Assembly: GCA_008297795.1 (NCBI GenBank)
Contig: VBQP01000008.1
Location: 1 to 15,618 of the forward strand
Length of the DNA stretch: 15,618 nt
Source of the DNA: Thermoplasmata archaeon
Lineage (GTDB): Archaea; Thermoplasmatota; E2; UBA202; DSCA01
Direction of reading: 5' to 3'
Under the pieces are notes generated by a model. The model was given only the letters and a program-made list of their open reading frames with translations. It had not been told where the DNA came from and searched no databases. Of the stretch, positions 1 through 7,180 are shown one piece after another; positions within the stretch are counted from its first letter, which is position 1, and the number at the start of each line of letters is the position of its first letter. Position numbers and translations under genes: made by a program.

Positions 1-2
1 AA

Positions 3-176
3 GTCCTCAAAAGCTGCATAGGCAATCCTCAGCCCGGAGACGTGATTACGCAATCACTTGCTTTCACCGCCCAGAGAATATCCAAGATAGGACTGATACC
101 TCTCGGAAATCTTTTCCGGTCCTTCTGCGATGCAACAAACCCTGATGAAAGCGAGGATTATGTGATACAATATTGA
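3..176 (+). CDS. C-terminal end of an unrecognised protein (partial)
   Basis: One + strand frame stays open from the window edge for 57 codons and ends at TGA 174-176. Codon use (ATA for Ile, AGA for Arg) matches the genes downstream, while the other two + frames give implausible proteins or an early stop. The visible peptide includes GDVITQSLAFTAQRISKIG and ends in an acidic stretch, NPDESEDYVIQY. I do not recognise the family. It is not the C-terminus of PheS, the usual partner of the next gene. The 5' end lies outside the window. A chance open frame remains possible because the piece is short. Confidence 0.5.
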   Translation, partial: VLKSCIGNPQPGDVITQSLAFTAQRISKIGLIPLGNLFRSFCDATNPDESEDYVIQY

Positions 177-218
177 CCATATCTCCTTCTTTTTTATTTG
201 CAATGCTGAACAATCGAC

Positions 219-232
219 AAAATAAAATATGG
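219..232 (+). promoter_or_regulatory. TATA box for pheT
   Basis: An A/T stretch, AAAATAAAATATGG, is centred about 26 bases before the pheT ATG at 252. That is the spacing expected for an archaeal TATA box serving a leaderless or very short-leader transcript. No good Shine-Dalgarno match lies before the ATG. It implies pheT has its own promoter although another gene ends 75 bases upstream. Confidence 0.45.
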
Positions 233-251
233 GCAGCGGCATTTATCAGGG

Positions 252-1892
252 ATGCCTGTAATAACTTTCAAATATGAAGATCTGGTGGGACTTATAGGAA
301 AGAAAGTTGATAAAGAAGTTCTGCTCCAAAAAATACCGATGATAGGAGCAGAGATAGACAATGTTGATGGTGATAATATATCGGTAGAATTTTTCCCGGA
401 TAGGCCAGATTTACTCAGCGTTGAAGGGCTTGCAAGGGCGATGCGCTCTTTTCTTGGCATAGAAAAAGGGATGAAAAAATATGATGCAGCGCCGTCTTCA
501 ATTTCTATAAAAGTGGACAGTAGCGTGAAGGAAATCAGGCCCTTCGTTTCTGCGGCTGTGGTGCGAGACGTTAAAATGAGTGAGGATTTTATCATCTCAT
601 TGATGGAACTTCAGGAAAAACTGCATTTTTCCATAGGAAAAGATAGAAAAAAAATGGCAATAGGAATACATAACCTCGACGCTGTCACCCCTCCTTTTAC
701 TTATAAAGGTGTGAAACCGAGCGAAATTTCTTTCATTCCACTTGGAGAGGCAGTGGAAATGGACCTGAATGAGATTCTAAGGAAGCATGAGAAGGGAATA
801 AAGTATGCCCACATTCTGGAGAAATTGGAAAGGTACCCGATAATAGTTGACAAAAACGGGAATGTGCTTTCATTCCCTCCAATAATAAATGGAGAACTCA
901 CCGCCGTTGATCTTTTCACAGAAAATATCTTCATTGATGTTACAGGCATCGAAAGGAAAGCGGTCGACAGCGCCCTGAATATAGTGGCAACTGCCATAGC
1001 AGAGCGGGGCGGTAAACTGGAAATGGTGAAGGTAGTGGACAGCGAAACAAGAAACACACCTGACCTCAGCCCTTCGCAGATGGAGGTGAATATTGATTAT
1101 GCATCAAGAATTCTCGGGTTTAGCGTGAGAAAGCATGTAATAGAATCGATTGAAAGAATGGGATTCGACGCTTCAATTGAAAAAAATGTTCTGAATGTGG
1201 ATATCCCTCCATGGAGAACCGACATACTCCATCCCATAGATGTGGTGGAGGATATAGCCATCGGATACGGCTATGACAAAATATCTCCAGAACTCCCGAA
1301 AAGTATGACCTTCGGCAGCTCTCTTTCATACGAAAAAATACACGAGACAATGATAGGGCTGGGATTCAATGAAGTGTTTACAATATCCCTCTCTAACGAG
1401 GAAGAGCAGTTCAAAAAAATGAATATAGAGCCGAGGGAGGTTGTGAGTATAGAAAACCCCATCTCAGGCAGGCATTCATGCATAAGGGTTTCCCTGCTCC
1501 CGTCTCTACTGGAAATTCTATCAAAAAACCGGCACAATGACCTTCCCCAGATGATATACGAAGTGGGAGAAGTGGTTGAAATTGCAAACGGAAGACCTCA
1601 AAATAAAACAATGGTTTCGGGAGTGAAAATAGATGCAAAAACAGGCTTTACCGAATGCAAATCAATTGTGGAGGCAATATTGAGAAATACAGGCATAAAA
1701 GCAGATGTGAGGGAAAAGAAAAGCGGGGCTTTCATAGACGGGAGATGTGCTTCCATTTCAAAGGGGGGAAGGCAAATCGGGTATTTTGGAGAGATACACC
1801 CTTCAGTCATATCAAATTTTGAACTCGATTACCCTGTCATAGCATTTGAAATTTATGCATCGGAACTACTTTCTCCTTCTGAAGATAAGTAA
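252..1892 (+). CDS. pheT: Phenylalanine--tRNA ligase beta subunit, archaeal type
   Basis: 546 residues, the short archaeal/eukaryotic form that lacks the bacterial N-terminal EMAP-like and C-terminal anticodon-binding extensions. PheT pairs with PheS in a cytoplasmic heterotetramer that charges tRNA-Phe; the beta subunit carries the B3/4 editing domain that removes mischarged tyrosine. Visible landmarks are FFPDRPDLLSVEGLARA near residues 47-63, a B3/4-like region about 85-270, the B5 region with PPWRTDILHPIDVVEDIAIG near 319-338, and a catalytic-like core to the C-terminus (YEVGEVVE near 440, FGEIHP near 510). The ATG follows a TATA-like stretch by about 26 bases. pheS is not in the window and the preceding gene is not pheS. 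The last 27 bases overlap the convergent PGF-CTERM gene. Confidence 0.95.
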   Translation: MPVITFKYEDLVGLIGKKVDKEVLLQKIPMIGAEIDNVDGDNISVEFFPDRPDLLSVEGLARAMRSFLGIEKGMKKYDAAPSSISIKVDSSVKEIRPFVSAAVVRDVKMSEDFIISLMELQEKLHFSIGKDRKKMAIGIHNLDAVTPPFTYKGVKPSEISFIPLGEAVEMDLNEILRKHEKGIKYAHILEKLERYPIIVDKNGNVLSFPPIINGELTAVDLFTENIFIDVTGIERKAVDSALNIVATAIAERGGKLEMVKVVDSETRNTPDLSPSQMEVNIDYASRILGFSVRKHVIESIERMGFDASIEKNVLNVDIPPWRTDILHPIDVVEDIAIGYGYDKISPELPKSMTFGSSLSYEKIHETMIGLGFNEVFTISLSNEEEQFKKMNIEPREVVSIENPISGRHSCIRVSLLPSLLEILSKNRHNDLPQMIYEVGEVVEIANGRPQNKTMVSGVKIDAKTGFTECKSIVEAILRNTGIKADVREKKSGAFIDGRCASISKGGRQIGYFGEIHPSVISNFELDYPVIAFEIYASELLSPSEDK

Positions 1893-2969
1893 CGCTACGG
1901 CAACAGCAACCACAAATGCAAATGCTCCAAAGCCAGGCGTCTGCCTCAGAGACCCGGGCTGAGGTAAATCTTCTATAACTGGCGACGGCGTGCTGCCTAT
2001 GCTGCTGTCCGAGCTTGTATTGAATGTGTATATCCCTCCGGATATATTGTTTGAATATTCCTTTTCGATATTCATGAAATAATGAATTACTTCTGCAAAA
2101 ACTTCTATTTTCACAGAACTGCTCTCGTTCCATCCCTCGTAAGAGGGAGAAGTCCTGTAAACTTCATAAACTTTATTTCCCACCGTGGTATCTCTCGAAT
2201 AGGTTGCATTGATTTCCTTTCCGCCCACTTTATAGTAAACTCTGAAGTTCTCGCTGCTTATACCTTTGATAACCATGATTTCTATTTCATCTGATGCATC
2301 TACGTTCTTGGACGGTGCATCAACCAATATTGCGTCATCAACAAACGAAAAATTTCCTTCGGATGTACTTTCCCTGCCATTTTTGTCAGTGGCAATAATC
2401 GTATAATCAAATTCTCCCGTGCCATTATTTTTGAAGTCATATTTGTAAACATCTCCTTCTTTCTGCATTTCATATACACTCCATGAGGAGCCATCTGTTA
2501 TATTGACCTTCGCCGACTTAACAGCAACATTATCTGTTATTTTGGCTGCAATTATTACATCTCCCCCCACCTGCTGGATTGCCGGTAGAGAGACAGCCTC
2601 TATTTTCGGCGGTGAAGCATCATAAAATGGCGGGTTTATTGCAAGAATGAAAATGGCGAGCCATGTGAGTATGTAAAAAGATATCGAACCAAGCCATTCC
2701 TTCCTGCCAAATTTTGAAATGTCCACGCCGAAAATCTGAAAAATTTTTGCCAGAAAGCCCAGAGAGGATATGGCAAGCAAAAAGGTGAGGACCCATCTTG
2801 AGCCCGGAGAAATATTTACCCATGCAAAACGGCATATTATGCCCATTATAATTCCAAAAGCAAAAGCAATGAAATATGTCTTTGCTTTTCTCTTTTCTTT
2901 CTCTATGAACTTCTTTTCGTCGAATTCAGGCATTTCGAATTCATATTCATCTTCTTTTTTGCCCTTCAT
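1866..2969 (-). CDS. PGF-CTERM multi-pass membrane protein with Ig-like ectodomain
   Basis: 367 residues. An acidic then basic N-terminus (EFEMPEFDEKKFIEKEKRKAK) leads into three hydrophobic segments near residues 32-50, 58-82 and 94-112. A beta-rich region about 115-340 follows. Its first part (SPPKIEAVSL to FSFVDD) looks like an Ig- or cadherin-like fold with the phrase TDNVAVKSAKV, and the region has several N-glycosylation sequons (NIT, NGT, NFS, NAT, NES, NIS, NTS). The C-terminus is a classic PGF-CTERM signal: PGF at 345-347, a hydrophobic stretch to 363, then RRRK. In archaea this tripartite signal is processed by archaeosortase A with lipid attachment. Three N-terminal spans plus a processed tail is unusual for this class, whose members usually have a plain signal peptide. 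The ectodomain should face outside. Its biological role is unknown. Confidence 0.85.
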   Translation of the reverse strand: MKGKKEDEYEFEMPEFDEKKFIEKEKRKAKTYFIAFAFGIIMGIICRFAWVNISPGSRWVLTFLLAISSLGFLAKIFQIFGVDISKFGRKEWLGSISFYILTWLAIFILAINPPFYDASPPKIEAVSLPAIQQVGGDVIIAAKITDNVAVKSAKVNITDGSSWSVYEMQKEGDVYKYDFKNNGTGEFDYTIIATDKNGRESTSEGNFSFVDDAILVDAPSKNVDASDEIEIMVIKGISSENFRVYYKVGGKEINATYSRDTTVGNKVYEVYRTSPSYEGWNESSSVKIEVFAEVIHYFMNIEKEYSNNISGGIYTFNTSSDSSIGSTPSPVIEDLPQPGSLRQTPGFGAFAFVVAVAVALLIFRRRK

Positions 2970-2993
2970 TGTATAAACGGATTGACAAACTAC

Positions 2994-3950
2994 TTAAAGA
3001 GTTTTTCCCCTGCTCAGAAAATGCTCATATCCCCTCTTTTCCATGACTTTCTCCTCTCCATCTTCAATAATTACAACCCTCTTTTCCTCTGTAACCTCTC
3101 CAATCCTGGTCAGTTTGCATCCTGTCTTCCCAACTTCATTTTTCACATCCTCGAACCTGGTAGGTGAAACAGCAAAAAGCAATTCGTAATCGCCCCCGTG
3201 GTAGAGAGCGAACTCAATGGCATTTTCTCCGCCCACGATTTCAGCCAACTCATGAACAGGAATGCTTCCTTTATTTATGGAAAACCCTGTCCCGTTTATT
3301 TCCATAAGTTGATAAAGGGAGTATGCAAGTCCATCAGATATGTCCATGGAAGCAGTCACCCCTTTGGCAGAGGCGGCAGCCCGCCCCTCCCCCACCCTCG
3401 GATTTATCATAAGAAGTTCGTCCAAGAATTTGTCATCGCCTGTTTCGAGGGCTCTGAGTGCGGCGCCAGCCATCCCGAGTTTACCTGTAACACATACAAT
3501 ATCACCTGGACGACATCCTCTGCGGGGCATAAACATATCTTTTTTTACTTTGCCTATTGCGGTACCGCATATCGTAAGAGATTCCGCTTCCTTTGTATCC
3601 CCACCTATAATTTCTGTTCCAAATTTTTTTGCACACTTATCAGCCCCCATGGAAAACTCTTTAATGAAATCAACATCTGTATTTGCAGGAAGACCCAGCG
3701 AGAGGGTTATGCCAACAGGGATGCCCCCTTTTGCTGCTATGTCGCTTAAATTTATTGCCACAACAAACCAGCCCATCTGATAGGGTGTGGCGCCTTCAGG
3801 GAAATGTGTTTTTTTATTTACCATATCGGTTGTTATTAAAAAAAATTCGTCGCCTGCATCTACTGTGGCGCAGTCATCAAGATTTACACTACCATATAAT
3901 TCAGCCATAACTTTTATTGCCCCCCGTTCTCCTATCTCCTTCAATTCCAT
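2994..3950 (-). CDS. thiL: Thiamine-monophosphate kinase
   Basis: 318 residues from the ATG at 3950. ThiL phosphorylates thiamine monophosphate to thiamine diphosphate with ATP in the cytoplasm. Family landmarks are in order: DD at 25-26, NLSDIAAKGG at 67-76, GGDT at 116-119, MDISDGL at 202-208 and GGDYELLF at 252-259. These supply the metal- and nucleotide-binding aspartates of the PurM/ThiL fold. A GTG five codons upstream is in frame, but a TATA box (ATTTATATC) centred about 25 bases before the ATG supports a leaderless start at the ATG. The gene sits between two envelope protein genes with no other thiamine gene nearby. Confidence 0.95.
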   Translation of the reverse strand: MELKEIGERGAIKVMAELYGSVNLDDCATVDAGDEFFLITTDMVNKKTHFPEGATPYQMGWFVVAINLSDIAAKGGIPVGITLSLGLPANTDVDFIKEFSMGADKCAKKFGTEIIGGDTKEAESLTICGTAIGKVKKDMFMPRRGCRPGDIVCVTGKLGMAGAALRALETGDDKFLDELLMINPRVGEGRAAASAKGVTASMDISDGLAYSLYQLMEINGTGFSINKGSIPVHELAEIVGGENAIEFALYHGGDYELLFAVSPTRFEDVKNEVGKTGCKLTRIGEVTEEKRVVIIEDGEEKVMEKRGYEHFLSRGKTL

Positions 3951-3969
3951 AAAAATGAATCCCACAAAG

Positions 3970-3980
3970 GGATATAAATT
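3970..3980 (-). promoter_or_regulatory. TATA box for thiL
   Basis: On the minus strand AATTTATATCC is centred about 25 bases before the thiL ATG at 3950, the spacing of a leaderless archaeal promoter. It lies in the 39-base gap after the upstream gene, so thiL probably has its own promoter rather than depending on read-through. Confidence 0.5.
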
Positions 3981-3989
3981 GTGTGAAAT

Positions 3990-5075
3990 TTACATGTGGA
4001 TATCTGTCCCATTCAAAAACCAGTTGGGGTCATACGAGGATTCTGGTGTCCATCCATTTTTTTCGTATGTGCTCTCGCCTTTCTTATCTTCCAATGGGAG
4101 GAGAGAGTTATAATTGCATATGTATGTGGCTCCATCTATTATGACCTCCCCGCAGGCATGTTCGCTTCCGCTGCTTGTTTTTACGCTTACCAAGGTGGAA
4201 GGATATCCTTTATATTGAAATATACAGTCATTTGCAATGGCAGACTCACTGCATACGCCCTTTCTGCCATGGGTAAGGTAGTAAACAGGAGGGGCAAAAG
4301 ACCTGCTGGTGTTGTACCTCCCATATTCCATGAATAAATCCTCATTGCCCAATTTCAGGTGTCCTGTTTTTCCATATACTGGGTCATTTTCCCATTCGAT
4401 ATTGACCCTGTCCGCATAATATCTGAATAGGGGGTCTGCCATCGAAATTTTGAGGTATTTGTTTGCAGAATAGCCACCTCCGTCTGTGTCATTCCAGTAT
4501 GATGGTTCAACATAGGGAATTGCATCAAGAAAATCCTTCATGCTTACATTTTCGTCCTTAAAAAAGCCAGGGTAAACAAATACCCTCAGAAAATCATGAA
4601 CGCCCCCGTATGAATATGAATCATCCGGATTCAACCCCTTTTCTATCTCGATGCCTCTGCATATGAAATCATTGTCCCCATCTGAGTCGCCACTTACAGG
4701 AATATCCGGGTCAAGAATTGCCCCCGTATAGTTCAATATTTCATCTCTGTTGTCAAACAAATCATTGTCCCAATCTTCGCGGGCATCATCTGCATTTTTC
4801 GGATTCATATTGTATGATATCTCCATCCCATCAGGTATTTTATCTCCGTCTGTATCGTTATTATTCGGGTCAGTATGATACAATTTTACTTCATTTCCAT
4901 CTTTCAGCCCATCACCATCTGTATCCGGGTTGTGGATATCCGTACCACATTTTTTCTCCTCATTTCTCGTCAATCCGTCATTATCGATATCGGCATAACG
5001 GTAAGAGGCATACAGAACGCCAAATAAGAGAATTAAAAATATGACTGCAAACACGATTCCCTCTTGTCTTTTCAT
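3990..5075 (-). CDS. Exported protein with calcium-binding repeats and transglutaminase-like domain
   Basis: 361 residues. An N-terminal hydrophobic helix (about residues 7-24, after MKRQEG) acts as a signal peptide or membrane anchor. Residues 29-150 hold repeated Asp-rich loops of the thrombospondin type 3/EF-hand-like kind (DIDNDGLTRNEE, DTDGDGLKDGNE, DTDGDKIPDGME, DSDGDND), which bind calcium. The C-terminal part resembles a transglutaminase-like fold: GVCSES with Cys275, then SEHACGEV with His306. The residue 15 after the His, where the catalytic Asp belongs, is Asn321. The second transglutaminase-like protein in this window has Asp at exactly that spacing. The protein is probably outside the cell. 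It may be a cysteine hydrolase with an altered triad or a binding protein. There is no C-terminal sorting signal, so the N-terminal helix may hold it in the membrane. Confidence 0.82.
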   Translation of the reverse strand: MKRQEGIVFAVIFLILLFGVLYASYRYADIDNDGLTRNEEKKCGTDIHNPDTDGDGLKDGNEVKLYHTDPNNNDTDGDKIPDGMEISYNMNPKNADDAREDWDNDLFDNRDEILNYTGAILDPDIPVSGDSDGDNDFICRGIEIEKGLNPDDSYSYGGVHDFLRVFVYPGFFKDENVSMKDFLDAIPYVEPSYWNDTDGGGYSANKYLKISMADPLFRYYADRVNIEWENDPVYGKTGHLKLGNEDLFMEYGRYNTSRSFAPPVYYLTHGRKGVCSESAIANDCIFQYKGYPSTLVSVKTSSGSEHACGEVIIDGATYICNYNSLLPLEDKKGESTYEKNGWTPESSYDPNWFLNGTDIHM

Positions 5076-5106
5076 CTTTGCTTATATCCCCACACAAATA
5101 CAAAAG

Positions 5107-5116
5107 TTTTATTATG
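5107..5116 (+). promoter_or_regulatory. TATA box for the site-2 protease gene
   Basis: TTTTATTATG is centred about 26 bases before the ATG at 5137, fitting a leaderless archaeal transcript. The divergent gene starts at 5075, so its promoter must share this short stretch; its own TATA is less clear (a TTTGTATTTG-like run near 5094-5105, minus strand). Confidence 0.45.
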
Positions 5117-5136
5117 TCGCTCTCAATCATCTCCTG

Positions 5137-6234
5137 ATGGACGAATGGGAATCCTATCCCCTCGATGAGGACAAAGAATACCTCAGACATATAGTAGGCA
5201 ACTACTTTTCTATATATGATGCAAAAGAAGGAGAGAACGCATTTTACATAAACATTCCTCAGGACAACACTCTCGAAGAAAAATTTGAATCGCTGAGACT
5301 CGAACTCAAAGATATGGGATTCATTCCTCTTCTCAGATATGAAGGAGGGGAATACATTCTTCACATATTAAAAAAGCCAAAATTAAATACCAGACCAGAA
5401 TGGATAAACATTGTCCTTTTCTTTACAACACTGATAACGACAATGCTATCTGGCTCTATCCTTTTTCTCACACAATGGAGCATAAAGGATATGTTGATGC
5501 CTGAAAATCTCTTAAACGGATTGATTTTTTTCTCATTCCCCCTGATGGCAATACTGGGAATTCATGAACTGGGACATTATTTTGTTTCAAAAAAGCACAA
5601 TGTGGCTGCCTCTCTTCCATTTTTTATTCCCATACCTCCAAATCCCGTTCTCCCACTCGGCACGCTTGGAGCAGTAATATCCATGAGGGAGCCAATCCCT
5701 GACAGAAAAGCCCTCATTGACATAGGCATTGCAGGACCAATCGCTGGCTTTCTTGTCTCAATCCCGGTATGTATTATCGGCCTGTTCCTCATGCAGCAGA
5801 ACCCGGTGATAGCAACAGATGTGACAGAAGGCATGACCATACATTTCCCTTTACTCCTGACAGCGCTCAGCCAGTTCTTCACAATCCCTTCAAATTCTGT
5901 AATACACCCTACTGCCTTTGCCGGCTGGGTCGGTCTGCTCGTAACAGCGATAAACCTCCTGCCAGCAGGACAGCTTGACGGAGGGCATATTGCGAGGGGG
6001 GCACTCAGAGAAAGACATAAATACGCAAGTTTTGCAGCCATTGGGCTTCTTGTGCTTTCATCATTTTTTGGGGGAGGATGGCTATTCATGGCATTTTTCA
6101 TAGTGTTTTTCATAGGAGCAGGGCATCCGCCTGCACTCAACGAATTTGTGCCGCTTGACGGAAAAAGAAAAGTTCTTGTCCTGCTTTCAATTGTAATATT
6201 TGTACTGAGTTTTACACCCATACCCATCTCATGA
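5137..6234 (+). CDS. Site-2 protease family zinc metalloprotease
   Basis: 365 residues from the ATG at 5137, chosen because a TATA box lies 26 bases upstream and the in-frame codons before it run through the promoter. This is an intramembrane metalloprotease of family M50. A soluble N-terminal domain (residues 1-85) precedes several hydrophobic segments. The zinc motif HELGH is at 143-147 with catalytic Glu144; the third ligand is in NLLPAGQLDGGH, with Asp281. The GTLGAVISM stretch at 176-183 and the PIPDRKALIDIGIAGPIAG region are typical of the archaeal/plant EGY-like branch. S2Ps cut membrane-anchored regulators or leader peptides within the bilayer. No substrate is evident, though single-helix membrane proteins are encoded nearby. 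Confidence 0.92.
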   Translation: MDEWESYPLDEDKEYLRHIVGNYFSIYDAKEGENAFYINIPQDNTLEEKFESLRLELKDMGFIPLLRYEGGEYILHILKKPKLNTRPEWINIVLFFTTLITTMLSGSILFLTQWSIKDMLMPENLLNGLIFFSFPLMAILGIHELGHYFVSKKHNVAASLPFFIPIPPNPVLPLGTLGAVISMREPIPDRKALIDIGIAGPIAGFLVSIPVCIIGLFLMQQNPVIATDVTEGMTIHFPLLLTALSQFFTIPSNSVIHPTAFAGWVGLLVTAINLLPAGQLDGGHIARGALRERHKYASFAAIGLLVLSSFFGGGWLFMAFFIVFFIGAGHPPALNEFVPLDGKRKVLVLLSIVIFVLSFTPIPIS

Positions 6235-6297
6235 AATTGGCAGGCAGAAACAGAATTTTTGTAATTTTAATGGTTGAAAGCATACGAAAACGAAAGT

Positions 6298-6306
6298 TAT
6301 ATATAC
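6298..6306 (+). promoter_or_regulatory. TATA box for the winged-helix-like small protein
   Basis: TTATATATA is centred about 29 bases before the ATG at 6331, which would start transcription at or just before that codon. It supports 6331 over the ATG at 6274, which lies upstream of the box. Confidence 0.45.
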
Positions 6307-6330
6307 CCGAGGAGACCAATAGTAATATAC

Positions 6331-6708
6331 ATGAGTGTTGTAACTTTGGAAGATCTTGCCATGGCGATATCAAATCGTGTGAAAATTGATGTGGAGTCAG
6401 CAATGGGCGATGCAAATTTTGTGATGGACTTGTTTGGATTTGAGGATAGAATAATAGATAATGTGCTTGAACCAGAAGACCGACAACTTTTTTACATACT
6501 CGAAGAAGAGGGTATGCTTATTACAGAAAGAGAGGAGACAACAATCTATGACGGCAGGACATGGAGAACCCACTACTGGTTCATAAACAAGGAGATGATT
6601 TTGAGTTATAAAGAAGAAAAGGAGAAGAGCGAGAAGAAAAGTAAAGAAGAGGAAGATATCTCGGAAATATATGAAGAAATACCTGATGAGATGTGGTTTT
6701 CGAGATAA
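6331..6708 (+). CDS. Small archaeal protein with winged-helix-like core (DUF6015-like)
   Basis: 125 residues from the ATG at 6331. The N-terminal part (MSVVTLEDLAMAIS, then VMDLFGFEDRIIDN) looks like short helices. Residues 47-88 (EPEDRQLFYILEEEGML through YDGRTWRTHYWFIN) have the helix plus two-strand wing pattern of a winged helix-turn-helix. Residues 93-125 are a highly charged Lys/Glu tail ending in IPDEMWFSR. It resembles what I recall as the archaeal DUF6015 group, but I cannot confirm that from sequence alone. A DNA-binding role is only inferred from the wing-like pattern. An alternative start at 6274 would add 19 residues and lies upstream of the TATA box. The stop codon directly abuts the stop of the convergent receiver gene. 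Confidence 0.75.
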   Translation: MSVVTLEDLAMAISNRVKIDVESAMGDANFVMDLFGFEDRIIDNVLEPEDRQLFYILEEEGMLITEREETTIYDGRTWRTHYWFINKEMILSYKEEKEKSEKKSKEEEDISEIYEEIPDEMWFSR

Positions 6709-7104
6709 TCAGATTTCTTCTCCCGCAAGTATCCTCTTTACAATGTCTCGAAAACCTTCGAATCCCACTGGTCTGGCAATAACACCTTTTGCTCCTGCTT
6801 CCTTCAGTTCCTTTGACCACTCTGTGCCAAAATAGGCGGTGAATCCATATACGTTGGCTTCTGAATCCATTGAAATAATTCTTTTTGTTGTCTCAACCCC
6901 ATCGATTCCGGGGAGTTTTAAATCCATGACAACAACATCCGGTTTCTTTTTTTTGTCAAGGAGTTCCCTGTAAAGCGTAACGCCTTCTTCACCGCTCATC
7001 GCCTGGTATATCTCTACACCAAGAGGGGAAAGGTATTCCTTTATGAGTTCCTGTATAGGCTCTTCATCCTCAACCACAAGTATAATGCTCATATTATCAC
7101 TCAT
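6709..7104 (-). CDS. Stand-alone response regulator receiver-domain protein
   Basis: 131 residues, a single CheY-like receiver domain with no output domain. The acidic pocket is Glu12-Asp13 (VVEDEE), the phosphoacceptor is Asp61 (VVMDLKLPGIDG), and the switch Thr is Thr89 (YGFTA). The invariant Lys before Pro is replaced by Arg111 (VIARPVG), which may change phosphorylation or signalling. The ATG at 7104 is preferred over the one at 7092 because AGGTG, a partial Shine-Dalgarno match, lies 11 bases before it, with a TATA box further up. No histidine kinase is nearby. It would act in the cytoplasm through protein contact. It ends exactly where the convergent + strand gene ends. Confidence 0.88.
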   Translation of the reverse strand: MSDNMSIILVVEDEEPIQELIKEYLSPLGVEIYQAMSGEEGVTLYRELLDKKKKPDVVVMDLKLPGIDGVETTKRIISMDSEANVYGFTAYFGTEWSKELKEAGAKGVIARPVGFEGFRDIVKRILAGEEI

Positions 7105-7146
7105 ATTACCAGATACACCTGATTTAAGTCATCTAAATAACATCCG

Positions 7147-7158
7147 ATATATAAATCT
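7147..7158 (-). promoter_or_regulatory. TATA box for the receiver-domain gene
   Basis: Minus-strand ATTTATATATCGG lies about 48 bases before the ATG at 7104. Transcription would start about 23 bases before the ATG, giving a short leader that includes AGGTG at 7120-7116 as a ribosome binding site. This differs from the leaderless arrangement at most other genes here. Confidence 0.4.
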
Positions 7159-7180
7159 ATTTGTTTGCGTCTGTTTGCAT

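Noticed and set aside
54..242. 62-codon minus-strand open frame at the left edge
   Set aside because: It overlaps the better-supported + strand partial gene and the pheT promoter and resembles no family.
3198..3749. 183-codon open frame opposite thiL
   Set aside because: It lies wholly within the confident thiL gene on the other strand and has no domain signal.
5577..6227. 216-codon open frame opposite the site-2 protease gene
   Set aside because: It is antisense to a conserved metalloprotease and its translation is rich in Pro, Ser and Arg with no recognisable domain.
7162..7178. Direct repeat of TGTTTGC with 10-base period
   Set aside because: Only two short copies, partly outside any promoter position, so chance is sufficient.
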